NCBI GenBank assembly: GCA_963457665.1 | Contig: OY735219.1 | Location: forward strand, 44,474,604 to 44,538,603 | Direction of reading: 5' to 3' | Length of the DNA stretch: 64,000 bases | Source of the DNA: Thysanoteuthis rhombus | Lineage: Eukaryota > Mollusca > Cephalopoda > Oegopsida > Thysanoteuthidae | In this document: piece after piece, positions 43,829-57,512 of the stretch | How the letters are laid out: every line of letters begins with the position of its first letter | How positions within the stretch are numbered: position 1 is the stretch's first letter | Position numbers and translations under genes: made by a program | The notes under the pieces: generated by a model | Told to the model about the DNA's origin: nothing | Databases searched by the model: none | What the model saw: the letters and a program-made list of their open reading frames with translations, nothing else

Positions 43829-45829
43829 TCATAACCTGACGTCACTGATAAACACACACACACCTATAAGCTTATATCTATCTGCATGTAATGGTTGAAT
43901 AGATATTTTCAAAAATATATACTGTATACTTTCTTTTGTGTTCGTTTACGTGGATGCTTATGTATATAGATGCATTTGTATGAGGACATGTACTTATATA
44001 TTAACCTATATGAGTACATTGCTATTGCTTATCTTGGTCTTTGTCATTTGATCGATTTTTGTTTGCACAATCGATTTCATCAGGAATTCATGAGGTTTTC
44101 ATTCCTGACTAAAAGGATAATATGCCATAGTTTTAGTTCGTTGTTGTCCACTTGTTATTCTTTCAATTAAGCATTTATCTTTGGCGATGCTTGACCTGTT
44201 TATTCTACTTAACTAACATTGTTTTTCTTCTCTCAGACATGACCGATTCGATATTCAAATTCTATTCTTTGCTATCCATTTTCCATCCCACTTATTCCAC
44301 ATTCCTATCTTTCATTCTGTCTATATAAAACTAACTGTTTTGAATCTCTTTCGCTTCAAAAACAAAGGCAGATTCGTTTGGGGTTATCGAATTTCTCGTA
44401 TCATCCAGCCTCATACTTAAAAAAATCAATAACGCGCTTAGAGTATGAATTTAATAAAAGCATTCCTTTTCAATATTCATTAGTTGGTTTGAGCAATATT
44501 TTGATCCAGAATCAGATAAATCTACCACGACTATGACACATGAAACTGTGCTAGCCCTGTCTCTAACGTAGGAGAATAGAAATTGAAAATTATTCTTCAT
44601 AAATCCTAGCTGCAAGTTTGGCTACTACGGAAAGCTGGACATAAAATATGCTGCGTTAGGGTCTACTTGCAAAATAGCAATAAGCCGACTGGGGTTTCAA
44701 CCTAGTTTATGTTTATTGACAGATAAAAGGCATGTTCTGGGGGAGATGTTAAGAGCTATGGTTTTGGTTGGGCAGATTATCAGAAGGAAACAGGGAAAGT
44801 GGTAAGGAAGGAGGGTGAATGAAAGTTTTGGTTTTTTTTAAATAGAAAAAAAACTAGAAGAAATAAAAGGAGAGAACAGAGAGAAAATCGGGAAAAAGAT
44901 GAAAAAGGGAAAACAAGAAGCAAAAGAAAACAACCAGGCAAAGATGGAAGTGAAAAAAAAATCCGAAAGTCAAGATGAAGGGAAAGGATTTGTAAAGATG
45001 CACTCGTTCAAAGGAGAACATTGCACGAGTCGGTATTCCAGCAAAGTTCACAAAAGAAAACCAAATATTTCCTGGGTTCTCCGGCCTTAATGTCATTTCA
45101 TCTTTCTCACTTTGTTCATGTCACTGCACAAATATCATAACCTCGTCAGAGTAAACAAAATCTCTGTTTTTGAGAAGAGAAAAATAAAAAGATTTTTATG
45201 ATCGATACAAGGAAATCCAACCCTAAAGAAGTTGGTTTTATAGTATAATTTAACACGATCAATCGTTAATTTACTTCCCATTACTTAATGTTTTTGGTGG
45301 TTTATAAGAAGTTAGCATACATTCGAGAAGTATGATGCCTAAATTATAATGAATGCCCGTTGCAAGAAAGTCCAAAGGATAACAATGAACTTGTCTTTGA
45401 GAGAAGTTATGAACATTAAAAGAGTTCTTCAAACAATTGAACTCTTTCTTTTTGAAATTTTTGTTGTTCCAACGACGTTTTGGCCGATTCGTTCAACATC
45501 CATAGGTTTTATCGCTAAGGAGGAAAATCTTTTCGCAGTCACTTTTTACTTACGTATAGTTGACCAGAAGAAGGCCATAAACTGGATCAACCGAAACGTT
45601 ATGGGAACAATGAAAATAAAAATTGTGACCGATTTTCCGAAAAGTTCTTTGGATAAGCAATAAACTTCTACTTGTATTACCAGTTAGCCTTGTGGCGTCG
45701 TATGTGTTTTACTTTAAATCCTCCCCCTAGATCCATTTAGCATGTATGCCGGATTTGGTTGGGCGAATCAGACTTTTAGTATTATGTAGGAATAGATGGA
45801 TAATTATTTTCGCAGGTAAGAAGGAACGC

Positions 45830-46040
45830 TACCCTCATATTTATTTTGTAAAAGGGGAACCAATATATGAATTTTGCACACATATATTGGCCGATCGTAG
45901 TCGGGGGCTGCATTTCCATTCGGTAGTACTCCAATCCAAATTTATTCCACCCTTATGGGTTGTACTCAGTTGCTGAGTACACAGAGGAAATCGTCGTAAT
46001 GAAGAATTTTACACATTCTTGGAATCGGAGCCTAATTTTG
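45830..46040 (-). mobile_element. SINE family 2, diverged copy
   Basis: 45895-46025 matches the body of the 20.7-kb SINE: GCCGATCGTAG, TCCAATCC, TTTATTCCA, GTACTCAGTT, CACAG-GGAAAT and AAGA-TTTT-CAC. The head end reads GGCTCCGATTCC on the minus strand, a recognisable but altered B box. Confidence 0.6.
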
Positions 46041-46455
46041 AATATGCCTTTGTCTTCTCTCTGTGACGCGTAGTTCTTATCTTATAGGCGTGCTAACATA
46101 CATACACACAAATTCTACTTCTTTATTATATAGCTGGGGTACTCGACGTTTCCCGGAAAAAATCCCAATCAAACAACATTGGAAAGTATATGATAATTTA
46201 TAGGGATTTCATTGAATCAAATTCAAGCTGATTGTATTTATCTTGTTCCTAAACACTGGTGTATTGTTGCTTTCATTGATTTCTTTTGAAATTTTTTTCC
46301 ACACAGACCCCACAGAAATTTGATCGAAAAATATGTGCCGTAGGTACATTTCGAATATGCCTTTGTTTTTCCTCCGTGGGGCGTAGTTCTCGATTTTTAA
46401 GGGTACCAGCACATATACTCACACACTTTACTACTTTATAATATAGATACAGAAA
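46037..46455 (-). mobile_element. Direct repeats flanking a possible LINE 3' coding end
   Basis: 46037-46135 and 46345-46443 share GAATATGCCTTTGT, GCGTAGTTCT and ACTTTATTATATAG-like blocks, about 305 bp apart. Between them, on the minus strand, the frame ending near 46209 reads HIFFDQISVGSVWKKISKEI then NNTPVFRNKINTISLN. This resembles the FxNRVVxxWNxLPxEVV...FKxxLD tail of Jockey/CR1-type LINE proteins. 46133-46155 also resembles the reverse complement of the GGCAACGCCGGGTA end seen at 38.8 and 40.8 kb. Confidence 0.4.
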
Positions 46456-47824
46456 GTGCATTTGTTTGTTGTAGTTAGGGAATCACATCAGTCATTTTTG
46501 ATAACCTTTGCTTATACGGATCTATTCAGTAGCCAGACACACCATATAATCAACATCATTTGACACCCGTAAAAGCAAGTATTACTTCATTTTTAGTGTC
46601 TCTCGGGAACGGAAGTAGTTTTTCTGAATATGCTTTTGCTAATCAATAGAGCAGCAATGAATAATTGAAAATGATAATCATCACGTGATTACAAAGATCC
46701 AAGGGAGCCAATCCGGTCCGTTTTCAGTAATTTTCCTTCCTAAATCATAGCTATTTATCCACACAAGATAAGATCTGTGAAATTCCTAAATGGATTTCAA
46801 ATTTTCTCGTGTTTACAAGCAAAAATAAAGCGCATAAATCTCACAGCAACTTTTAAAGTTGGCAGTCTAGTTTTTGGGGCCCCTAAGTGGTTATCATGAT
46901 GACAATGATTCGAATCTTGGTCACGGCAAGCCACCGTTCGATTATTTATTTCTTTTCCGTTGCCATTTTTTTTTATATCAGCCAAGTTGAAAGGGGAATA
47001 TGTATTCATTATCTCTACCAACGAAGTTCGAATAGATATTTTTATTCACTTGTGTCTTCCCGTCTTTTCATCTTTCTATCTTTTATAATGTCGAGACCTT
47101 TGAGTCGTCTTGATGCTTTCAAATCATCATCTTTATGTCCATTCTGTGATTTGATGATAAAAAGGCCAGTCGACAAAGGCAATACACTAACTCTAGAACT
47201 TCTCTCTTTCGTGACGTGTGCGCAATTAACTACGGAAAAAAATGATTACATTTGGGGGCGATTCCAGGACATCTTTTTCAATTGAGAAATACTTCTTCAT
47301 TTTTTTCATACATTTACGTATTCACTCATGTTTGCCCATACACTATCTCCAAAAGTTATCAATGAATTCTGATGAAGTTTCGTTAGAGTGTAAGCCTTAG
47401 GCAGAACTGACTAGATTTTAGGGCGTATCCAGGAATTTTTTCACTATTACCCCCTGCATTCTAATTATTTCTGAGCTGACTTTCATTCAACTCTCAGTGA
47501 CGATAAGGTTAGCAGGGATTTATGCTCCCTGGCTGCTTTGTAGTGATACATCTAGACAAACAAATAAAGTAATACACAAGTGAAGTGTGGCCAATTCCAT
47601 AAAGAATGATTATCCAAATGAAAAAGCAAATATGAAGTATACAGAACCAGAGGTAACATTGAGTGCTATGTCAGTGAACATTGTGCGATCATAATGGAAT
47701 AGATAGATTCAAATAAAGCCCTATATATCAGATTATTACGTCCACAAAAACGGAATGGGAAAACGGAAAGATACAGGGGAATACATTTACTAAAGGAAAA
47801 GAAAATTTGTAAAATTTCACTTAT

Positions 47825-48012
47825 GATTGATCCGACAAAATGATTATAAATTGCGTTATATTGTATTGAAACACGTATTTGAAAAGAACTTCGTTGTTAC
47901 ACGGTTTATTCCATTTGTGTTGTCTAGGCTAAGATATACTTTTTCCGTGTTATAAAGGAAGGTTATTTCAAATAAGAGTGTCAATATAATACAACGCAAT
48001 TTATAATCATGC
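47825..48012. mobile_element. Inverted pair of SINE family 1 bodies
   Basis: Left arm 47829-47912 (minus orientation: ATTATAAATTGCGTTATATT, CACGTATTTGAAAA, TTGTTACACGGTTTATTCC) faces right arm 47940-48010 (plus orientation: CCGTGTTATAA, TTATTTCAAATAAGAGTGTC, CAACGCAATTTATAATCATG). The right tail runs into (AC)n(AT)n. Confidence 0.8.
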
Positions 48013-48018
48013 ACATTT

Positions 48019-48160
<142 letters not shown>

Positions 48161-48501
48161 TTAATTTGGGAAAAACCACCAAGAAAGAGCTCGGAGCGTG
48201 ATGATTTGCGTCAAGTGAAGGCTTACAATGATGTCATGTTTGGGCTAATAGAAAAGCTCAACATTGAACATGTATGTATCGTGCGCTTATTTCCCCAGTT
48301 AACACAATTCCCACTCCATTAATTCGAGGTAAACCGATTAATAACCGGCGAGATGGTTGATGGCGTGAATGGCAAACTCGGCCTGTCCCCGACACCGACA
48401 AGTATGACCGACCGTTTAAATCTGATGGACCACGGCGGAAGTCTCGTATCCGTCCGCGCCTCTCAACCTTTCTTTTCACACAGTTATATTAATAGGGACA
48501 A

Positions 48502-48504
<3 letters not shown>

Positions 48505-48562
<58 letters not shown>
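48505..48562. repeat. (AT)n microsatellite
   Basis: About 58 bp of AT. Confidence 0.97.
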
Positions 48563-48563
<1 letters not shown>

Positions 48564-49530
48564 CCATTGTAGCTACGATTACCGACTAGAGAAAAACATG
48601 ATGGGTAGGTATTACCCGCTCTTCATTGTGTCAGCTCTATCAAACTTACTATTTGGTCAATAACCTTGCAAAAAATATGAGTATTTCTATCCACATCTTT
48701 TTAAAAACATTTTTTGTATTTTTAGAAATTAAAAAGATATTTTTAACGGAATGTTTTTTTAGACTTCAGGAAAATCTTGTTTGCGCTAGAAAATTCTCAT
48801 GGGTAACCTATAGGCATCTTCTAGAAACGTTTTTTTTTTTCTGTAAATTCTTTTTAGATGAATTTTTTTGGGGGGAGGGGCCTTTTTTTCAAAATTTTGT
48901 CTCATCCAAGAACACAATTCAGCCTTGAAAACCTTGAAAATTATCACGGCCATTCCCGCCATATTTTGTAAAAGGTTTTTCTGTTCTTTTCGAGTTTTTG
49001 GTGAATTTTCTTTATAGAATTTTTTGTTTTTTCTACTTTTTAAAAATCTTATGTCAGCGCTACTGGACACCATTGGCCAAAAACTCTTATATATATATAT
49101 ATATATATATAAGGAAAATAGGAATTATACATAAACATCTTAGAGGACACATAACAACGCCCACAGACACAAATCATGACAACAAAAAATAAGCCCGAAC
49201 ATTAAAAAGATAACAATCAAAAACAGCCTTGATAGTCACAAATCTAGACTACATTACTCAGTATATTGACTAGACTTGAACTTAGTGGGAAAAGAAAAGA
49301 AAGAAAGGAGAAAAAAAATAATATTCTTTCTAAGTGGACAATCGAATAGTTACAGAAATAATTTTCACCCGATGCATGCAGGCTGCTTTTATGTCCCCGA
49401 AAGAAACTAGTATTCGTGAAATAAAGTAATATAACTCATGATCTTGTATCAATATCATAATGATAGCCCTATCCATAAAGATATTGAGCACTATTCTTAT
49501 ACAATTTTCAATAATATATATAAGAAATAA

Positions 49531-49705
<175 letters not shown>

Positions 49706-51246
49706 CTTGTTTATGTGTATGAGAGAAAGTTTATTCTGGGAAATTAAATCTGCATTGGTCCATCTATTTACGCATAGATATATAGGCAAAATTCTGAAGC
49801 TATGTACAAAATGTATTATTTGACGTCTATTACGCAAAACTTCTGTCTACGTGAGAGCTTACGCAACAAAAGGATATAACGAATCTGTTTAAGGCCAATA
49901 TGAAAGAAATGAGAGGAACAACTTTCCCCCATTTGTATCACGTGGTTATTTACTCCACATCCATTATTCATGCTTATTTTTTATCAAGACGTCTTGGACA
50001 GATTTGTGATAAGGTCCAATTCCATGAGATTATTTTGTTGGTAGAATTTGAAAATAAAGAGTGCTTATATATTATGGTGATTGAGTCAGAGAAACTCAGT
50101 ACGAATACGAGATGCCTTTTGCCAAAACGCTGCTTTCAAACTAAATCACAATAAACATTATACATTACCAAGTTGTATAAATGTCGCAGCAGTTATATAT
50201 AGTGTGGCGTATAGTCATTTATCATTTAGCTAACCAACAAGGACGAGCGTGTTTCATTCTAATATGTGCATAGCAGGCGTTTTATACTCGAAAATAATCA
50301 ATGTATATTTTTCAATACATTTTTTAAGGGCGTGTTTTTGATTTGGGACAGACATGTGTAAAAAAAACTCACAGGAAATTGCTGTTTATTTTATTAAATC
50401 ATCCGACTGTTCGTTGTTACAAAGCTAAGTATCCTTCACTCTTCATTAAGTTGTTTTTGTTGTGTCAACGCGACTGGACACACTATTTGGTATAGAGTGT
50501 TGCTAATTCGCACGAATACTCCATGAGACAGGTATTAAAAACATTTCCCCTTATGTTTGGATATTGAAAAAAATGCTGAATGATCGCAACACGTTCCATC
50601 GCAGAACAACTGATCACAACCAGAACATATGTTGGGCAAATGCTTGATTATTAGAGTCTTGTTAATATAATGTAAAACCTTTTAACATATGGCAATTTTA
50701 CTTCTTTCCTCACTTTATATTGTTTCCTCAAAGTCAAGGTCGTATGAGTAGAGCGAAAATATCGTTAGTATTGATGTACAACGTCTTTATTACTTCTAGT
50801 CCATTTGCTCGACTACCATAGATTACCGACACGCGGACGAATTCTCGTGATTCCACATATTTTATGATACTTTTGTTTATTTACTATGTTGCACTGAGTA
50901 TAACTCATGCGCTTCATTGAGAGGTCATATATAGGAGCTCAGATTACTGTTTAGCATAGAATAACTTCCTCTGTGGTTAGAATAGGCCTGTGAAAAGTAA
51001 ATCTCTGTCTATAAGACGCAGGGTGAATTTTGAGGCTTACTTTAGGAGAGAAACAGCCCCAATGCAATGGAATACAACACGCGCGCACGTGCGCTCGCCC
51101 TAGGCGCGCGCGCGTGTGTGTATGGGGGGGGCTTCACCTTTTTTACTATGTCATCTTTGCTTTGGCTTGATGGAAGCTGAGACGCTCTATGCTAGCATCA
51201 CCAATTTCTTGTGACACATCCCTTCATGTGATTCTTACCACTTTAA

Positions 51247-51547
51247 TACCATTATGTTGTTGATTCATCATAAATTTAACACCTTTCCATTTTCACGATG
51301 TTTGAATATCTTGAGAGCCGGTTTATAACCGATTAAGTAAAGATATGAAAATAAAGTCCTGTAGCTCTTTCGAGATATATATAGCGTTCGTCGTTTGTCG
51401 TTTCAGTTTGATGCATCGATTTTTTTTAATAAGGACGACTTGATTTCTTCTTTTAATACCATTACATTGTTGATTCATCATAAATTTAACATTTTATTAT
51501 TATCATTTTATTATTATGATGATGTCGGAATATCTTGAGAGCCTGTT
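51247..51547. repeat. Diverged direct duplication
   Basis: ATTGTTGATTCATCATAAATTTAACA-like sequence followed by GAATATCTTGAGAGCC occurs at 51250-51325 and 51460-51545. The second copy has an extra TTATTATCAT stretch. Confidence 0.8.
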
Positions 51548-52617
51548 GTGCAGCCTTGATGTAACATATCAGCCAATCAGAGAGGTCCTTACTACGATTG
51601 CATGAACTAGCACTTTCCCATGAGGTTACCAAGTCGGCTATGAAATGCTACAGAGTGAGCTTGTGTATTGTGTGATCATCGCATTCACAGTTACCGAGCC
51701 TATACTTCTCGGAAAGATATCGCATAAGCAAGGTCTGTCAGCCCCTGTCCCATATAGTCTGTATTTGGGTCTCTATGACTTTTGGCTTTTTACCTAAACC
51801 GTGGACGAGATTAAAGAGAATGCAATGAGGCAGATGATGGCGATCCTAAAAGAGGACTTTGCAGACATTGAACAGTGTAAAGAACGTTAGGATGTGTATG
51901 ATGTCCCAAAGAGAATGATTTGGAGGAACTAAGGAGCCATTGCCCTAGGTGGGCTGTTATTTTGTTAATATTGAATTGCTGTATACTTTTACAGATATGC
52001 GCAATATTATTTATTACATCGTATATCTTGAGATCTATTAATCATCTTCATGTCTCTTGTATTCGATACCGACCTAAAAGTCACCAAATAGTGGAAAATA
52101 GCAAAAAAAAAATTGTTCAAAAGGCGCGAAGCGTTCAGAGTGTGGAGTAGTTAAAGAAAGAACAATTTGAGAATAGAGATATGATAGAATACATATGCAG
52201 CCCTAATGGTAATAGTCTCAAGCTATAATTATTTACCATTAATGCAAACAGAGATTGGTTTGGTGTCTGCAGACTCTGACATACGACAATGCTTTTCGGA
52301 GGAAAACAGTCGTAATCAAGATCAATTAGCCTGTAGATCCTCTATCGAAAAAGAGATAATCCACTCTATTTAGAGAAGAGTAAGATAATCCCAAGTTCCG
52401 ATTTTTCAAAGGATAGAAACGTGTTACAAATGTTTCATCCTAACATGCATGAGTAAGTGTCAATATTTGCGTGTGTATAACTGATTCCGTCTTATTATTT
52501 TCTCCGTGAAAATTATTTTTTAAGTGTTACAATCTAACATTGCCAACACGATGTTCTAATGTCCTGGGATTTAGCTCTCCATAGAGAGTCTTCCAACAAC
52601 GGACATGCTCACATATC

Positions 52618-52621
<4 letters not shown>

Positions 52622-52663
<42 letters not shown>

Positions 52664-52686
52664 AACACACACACACACACACACAC

Positions 52687-52732
<46 letters not shown>
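52622..52732. repeat. (AC)n(AT)n compound microsatellite
   Basis: Interrupted AC repeat then AT repeat. Confidence 0.97.
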
Positions 52733-52735
<3 letters not shown>

Positions 52736-55630
52736 CGCATGGCAGGTGCTATGTCATGTCCTGCATTATAGTAGGGTATCAAGCGTGGTTTGTAATGCAA
52801 CCTTGTCTATGTAACAACCCAAACATCCGCTTTATGATGATTCGTCTTTCCTTCCGCCAGGACGTTGTGGTGATGGGAACAGAGTTATGGGTCGATGAGC
52901 GGCGTGTGTGTATCTGCTCATATGCACGTGTGAGTGAGAGACAGAAAGAAAGAGTGCAGAGTAGAAACAGTCTCAGATCCAGTCTCCCTATTCTCTCCAA
53001 TGCAAATGTTCCCACGTTTACAGCCAAGAAAGACAGACAAATGATAACCGTATTACTAACGCTGAATATTTATTATTGGGCTCGATGCGCCTGGTTTGGG
53101 GAATTGAAGATCAGTAAAAGGTAGTTTATGAATAGATTCCAACCCAAAGGTCCTTGTATAAATAATGCCTTGTTGAGGTGAAAGGGCGTGAGAATAAAGA
53201 GATTCAGAGGTTAGTTGTTTATTTTGGATTCAAAATTAGAATGACATTCAGCAAGCGTTTGCCCAGAAACACAGATGTAGTATTTGACCTTCTGCACTTC
53301 CGATCAGTGTTCGAATTCAGGTGAAGCTGGTGTTCAACTCATTGTTTTAGCAGATAATAATATTGATGAAAGAATGTGTAGTATTGTTCAAAATACTGCT
53401 TTCTGCTGTGCTTCCAGTATAGTCTCAAATAGTGTGAAGGTGATTGCCGTTGGAATATAGCGCAAGAATGTTTGTCTACGTATCTTCTCGAAGAGTATGA
53501 AATTGTAGCATGGAAACCTAATTTCATCGTCCATTAGAAATACTTAGAATGTGCGTCTGAGAATATTCCATATTTTTCAAACGGTGAGACGATTTTGAGT
53601 GGAAAGGCTGATTTGAGATTAGGGATAGTTTTCTCTCGAAGAAATTCATATCATCAAGTCCCATGAATACACATTCAGCAACGGCGTAATAAGATTTATT
53701 CACGTTAGCTATAGACAAAAACTTCGATTAGAACTTTTCTACAAACAGAATATCGGACAGAATTCGAGACATTTCGTTTCAATTACCTTCCTTTCGACCA
53801 ATAACTCAAGTCAGTTCTGGTGACTTTTGTTTAATCTACTCTCTTTTCTCATTTGTGTTCTGTAAGGTTTTATTTCTGTCAATCTGCTGCTGAATAAATC
53901 GATGAATAACTGGTAATATAATCAATAATATAATTTTAAGGCCCTTTGCCTTACGAAGCTTAGTAAATATCTTAGTGTAGTTATGTTCACGAGTGCTTCG
54001 AGTTATATCATTACATATATATATACTGTAGATAAACGTACAATATTTAAAATGATATTCTAACTTGAATTGATACTTCAAAGGACCACATTGATAATGT
54101 CAAATATGAATCATAACTCATTAAAATTTCTTTTCTTCTGCCTCTTTGTGCAGGTTGCGTCTAATGAAGATGATCATCGTCATTCAAAATCAATCAGTAA
54201 TAAGACAGTTAAAGCAACAATCAATTGGAGCATGAAGTAATGGCTAACAAGCTAATCTTGCAAACCTTGGCCTCGTGTAGTGAGTTCAGTCCGTATAGGA
54301 CGCCCTACCATTGTGATACAGTGCAAGACTTGGCTAAGTAACATTCTATACACGTATGTATGCATATTTTCTGATGTCAATAAACTGCATCTGTTTATTG
54401 TATTATTGTGGGCTGGTAATATCATACTTTCAAATTTATTTAAGAGTTTGTGATTTTTTACAACGTAGATGCTCACTGATACTTTAATGACTGTTGGTTA
54501 AAAGATTTTATGGGATTCCGGATATCACGAAACTTCATTAAGAGAAAAAACAATCTGATTTCAGTCGGTGACAGCAGCAATCCTTGAAGTTATGCTTTTT
54601 TATTTGCATTGTGATAATTGGCAACAAATTTATTGCAAACGCACATCTACGTGATCTGATTTCTTGACTGGAATGCAAAAAGTGTCCAGGCTATGAGAAT
54701 GAAATACTAGCATTGTTGATATAGATACCAAGAAAAAAGAGACAGCAACTGAAGTCATAAAAATATAATGAAATAATAATTATCTACAGAACATTTGCTG
54801 CCTATGGAAATTGACTTTTTTTTACAAGTTTATATATTTTCACTGGATTAGAATATAGCTAATACAAACTAAGATCGATCTAAATAGATTGTCCTCTTAG
54901 CAATCACATTTAGGCTTCTACAACTCAGAGCGGTTTGTAGAACTCAAATATTGCTCTTCACAATAGTGATAATTCATCATATTGTAGTAAGGCTTTTTTT
55001 GTAAGAAAATTTTTCTATCGAAGGGATTTACTTATATTAACAATACGCACACCATAGAAAGTCCATAAAATTTGGAATGATATCGATTGGATAAAAAGCT
55101 ATCAGATGTCTGTCAACGGATTTATAATCTAAAAATCAGGATGGAAATCAAAATGGCAACCACCAAAAATATCTATTGTTTTGCGTGAACTTCGTATTTT
55201 ACAGTATTATTGCACTGAATACACATTTATCCATAAATCTCATCCTTTGTTGCGATGGATCACATGTTTTATCATTCTTGAAAAACGAATGGGATCAGAT
55301 TTCATTCATTTTCTCAATACACACACTTCTAAATGAGCTGCGAAGACATGTTAAGCGAAGGTGTCCTTTCGTCAAAACTGGCTTTATCAAAGTCAATGAA
55401 GACGCCTATTGATAAAAATATCCGTGATAGAAGCTATGAACACTTCATCAGTGAGCCGTCAAGCTTCGATGATAGTGGCCACTTTTAACGGGCGATCAAT
55501 GATAAGAATACGTTATTCAAAGAAGATTTGGTTATTCAGAAGATTTACTACTGAGCAAGCCTGGCCTCTGCAGGGTCAAACTGTACACCTACTTCTATTT
55601 CGACTTGAAATAATTACCATAATTTTTGTA

Positions 55631-55633
<3 letters not shown>

Positions 55634-55707
<74 letters not shown>
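55634..55707. repeat. (AT)n microsatellite
   Basis: About 74 bp of AT. Confidence 0.98.
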
Positions 55708-55709
<2 letters not shown>

Positions 55710-55984
55710 TGGGTTTCTTTTGAGCCAAACTGACAAGTATTACATGTTTACGGAAATTTATATCGTCGATGCACATTCTGATAGATAAATACAATCATCA
55801 AGAGCGATCCATAGGCTTCTCTCTCACCGACTGATTCAAACTAACAAGTCTTTCTATGTTACAAATACACAAGAGCTTATTTTATTTTAATACATAAATA
55901 CATTTATTGTTTCTCTGAATTTATGAGATGAGGTATTATTATTATCTCTACCATTGTTTTGACTATCCTCATCTTGGTTGTTTT

Positions 55985-56300
55985 CGATACAACGTTTCGG
56001 CCGTTGTACTCTGTGGCCTTCATCAGGTATCATCTGATAGGTGTGGGAAGTAACGAAATATAGACCACACTCCCCTCTTAGCAGTAGCAGTATTTTTGAA
56101 TTATCGTTATCTTACACTGGGATTGAACCTAGAACCATTAGATTACTTGCAGTAACTCTGTTTGATTCTCTAACCACTACACCATGTGTCCATGTGGACA
56201 ACCGGTGCTAATTTTTAGGAACCTCAAACCTCTGTGTGAGATAATAATAATTCAAAATTACTTCTGCTGCTAAGAGGGGGGTGCAGTCTATATACCCCCG
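55985..56300. mobile_element. Inverted-repeat element with a tRNA-like segment
   Basis: Left arm 56055-56112 (ATAGACCACACTCCCCTCTT, AGCAG, TTTTTGAATTAT) and right arm 56240-56296 are inverted copies. Between them the minus strand has A-box-like TAGTGGTTAGA (56179-56169) and B-box-like GGTTCAATCCC (56129-56119). The left flank holds ACGTTTCGGCCG...CCTTCATCAGG, a sequence type often seen at ends of Penelope-like or related elements. Confidence 0.55.
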
Positions 56301-56689
56301 TCGGTTAAATAAAGGGTTCATGGGCCAGCGTGGCAGGGTATGGCCCATTGCTCCCCATGGTTTGCACACTGAAAATTATATCGGCCGTTCCTGTTTGGTA
56401 CTCGGTACCTAAAGGCCCAGCCACATCACTTGCTTTGGGTGGGGGTGATGTGCACCAAGGGTGACTACCCAAACGCTACACCAAGAGAGCATCAGTTCCT
56501 GCTGTGTCATCGGCCCCAAGAAACTCAGCCACATCACTTTCTTTGGGTGGGGATGATGTGCCCCTAAAGTGACTACCCAAACCCAAACCCTTCACCAAGA
56601 AAACATCTGTTCCTACTGAATCATCGGTTCAACAGCGACCATTTAAACATATCCCTCAAGACTGCAACCAAAAGGACAACATTATACAT

Positions 56690-57512
56690 AGGCACCTACA
56701 ACGTCAACAGGCTCTCCACTGACATGCACTTAACCGATCTAGAAAGTGAAATAAAAAATATCAAATGGGACATCATAGGCATCAGCGAGTTAAGAAGACC
56801 CGGAGAAGAACAAATCGAACTGAGGAGCCGACATCTTCTTTACAGCTACGGAAAAGAGAAAGTAAAACAAAGTGGAGTAGGTTTTCTCGTCAATAAGGAC
56901 CTCAAAGACAATGTAACTCGCTTCAAAGCCGTCTCTGACCGAATGGCTAGCGTCACCATATAACTTTTAAAACGATATAAACTCAACATAATCTAAGTCT
57001 ACGCTTCCACTTCGCAATCAACCCATGAGGAAATAAACAACTTCTACGATGACCTGAACTCCCTACTCCAAGACACAAAAAAACACTTTAATGTCAACAT
57101 GGGAGACTTCAACGCACAGGTAGGACAAGGAAATGAAGATTGCATCGGCAAATTTGGATATAAAGTACGGAATGAAAGAGGAGAAGATCTTGTAAACTCT
57201 GCAACGCCTAACGGATTCAAAATCGTAAACACCATCTTCAAGAAGGGACCAAATAGGAAATGGACTTGGAAGAGCCCCAACCACGAAACAAAGAACGTAA
57301 TAGGCAACATCCAAACAGAAAAAAGCGAAACTGTCAAGGACATCCAAGTTCTGAATCAAGTCAATGTAGGCAGCGACCACAGAATGGTACGATGTAAAAT
57401 ACTAGTAAACAACAACAAAGAACGCAGGGAGATATTCCACACAAAACTGCAACCTCTAAACATACCAAAAGAGCACACTCGATCTTTCAAGCTCGAACTG
57501 AAAAGAATTTAG
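56690..57512 (+). pseudogene. RTE endonuclease domain remnant (copy C)
   Basis: Contains the catalytic motifs of the APE-like endonuclease: the TYNVN Asn, the SELR Glu, GDFNA and SDHR. A TAA at 56961 and one shortly after split it. The protein resembles the 'craniofacial development protein 2-like' entries that are common mis-annotations of RTE endonuclease. Confidence 0.85.

Noticed and set aside
52756..53124. 122-residue plus-strand frame
   Set aside because: No recognisable domain, starts beside a microsatellite, composition like surrounding non-coding sequence.
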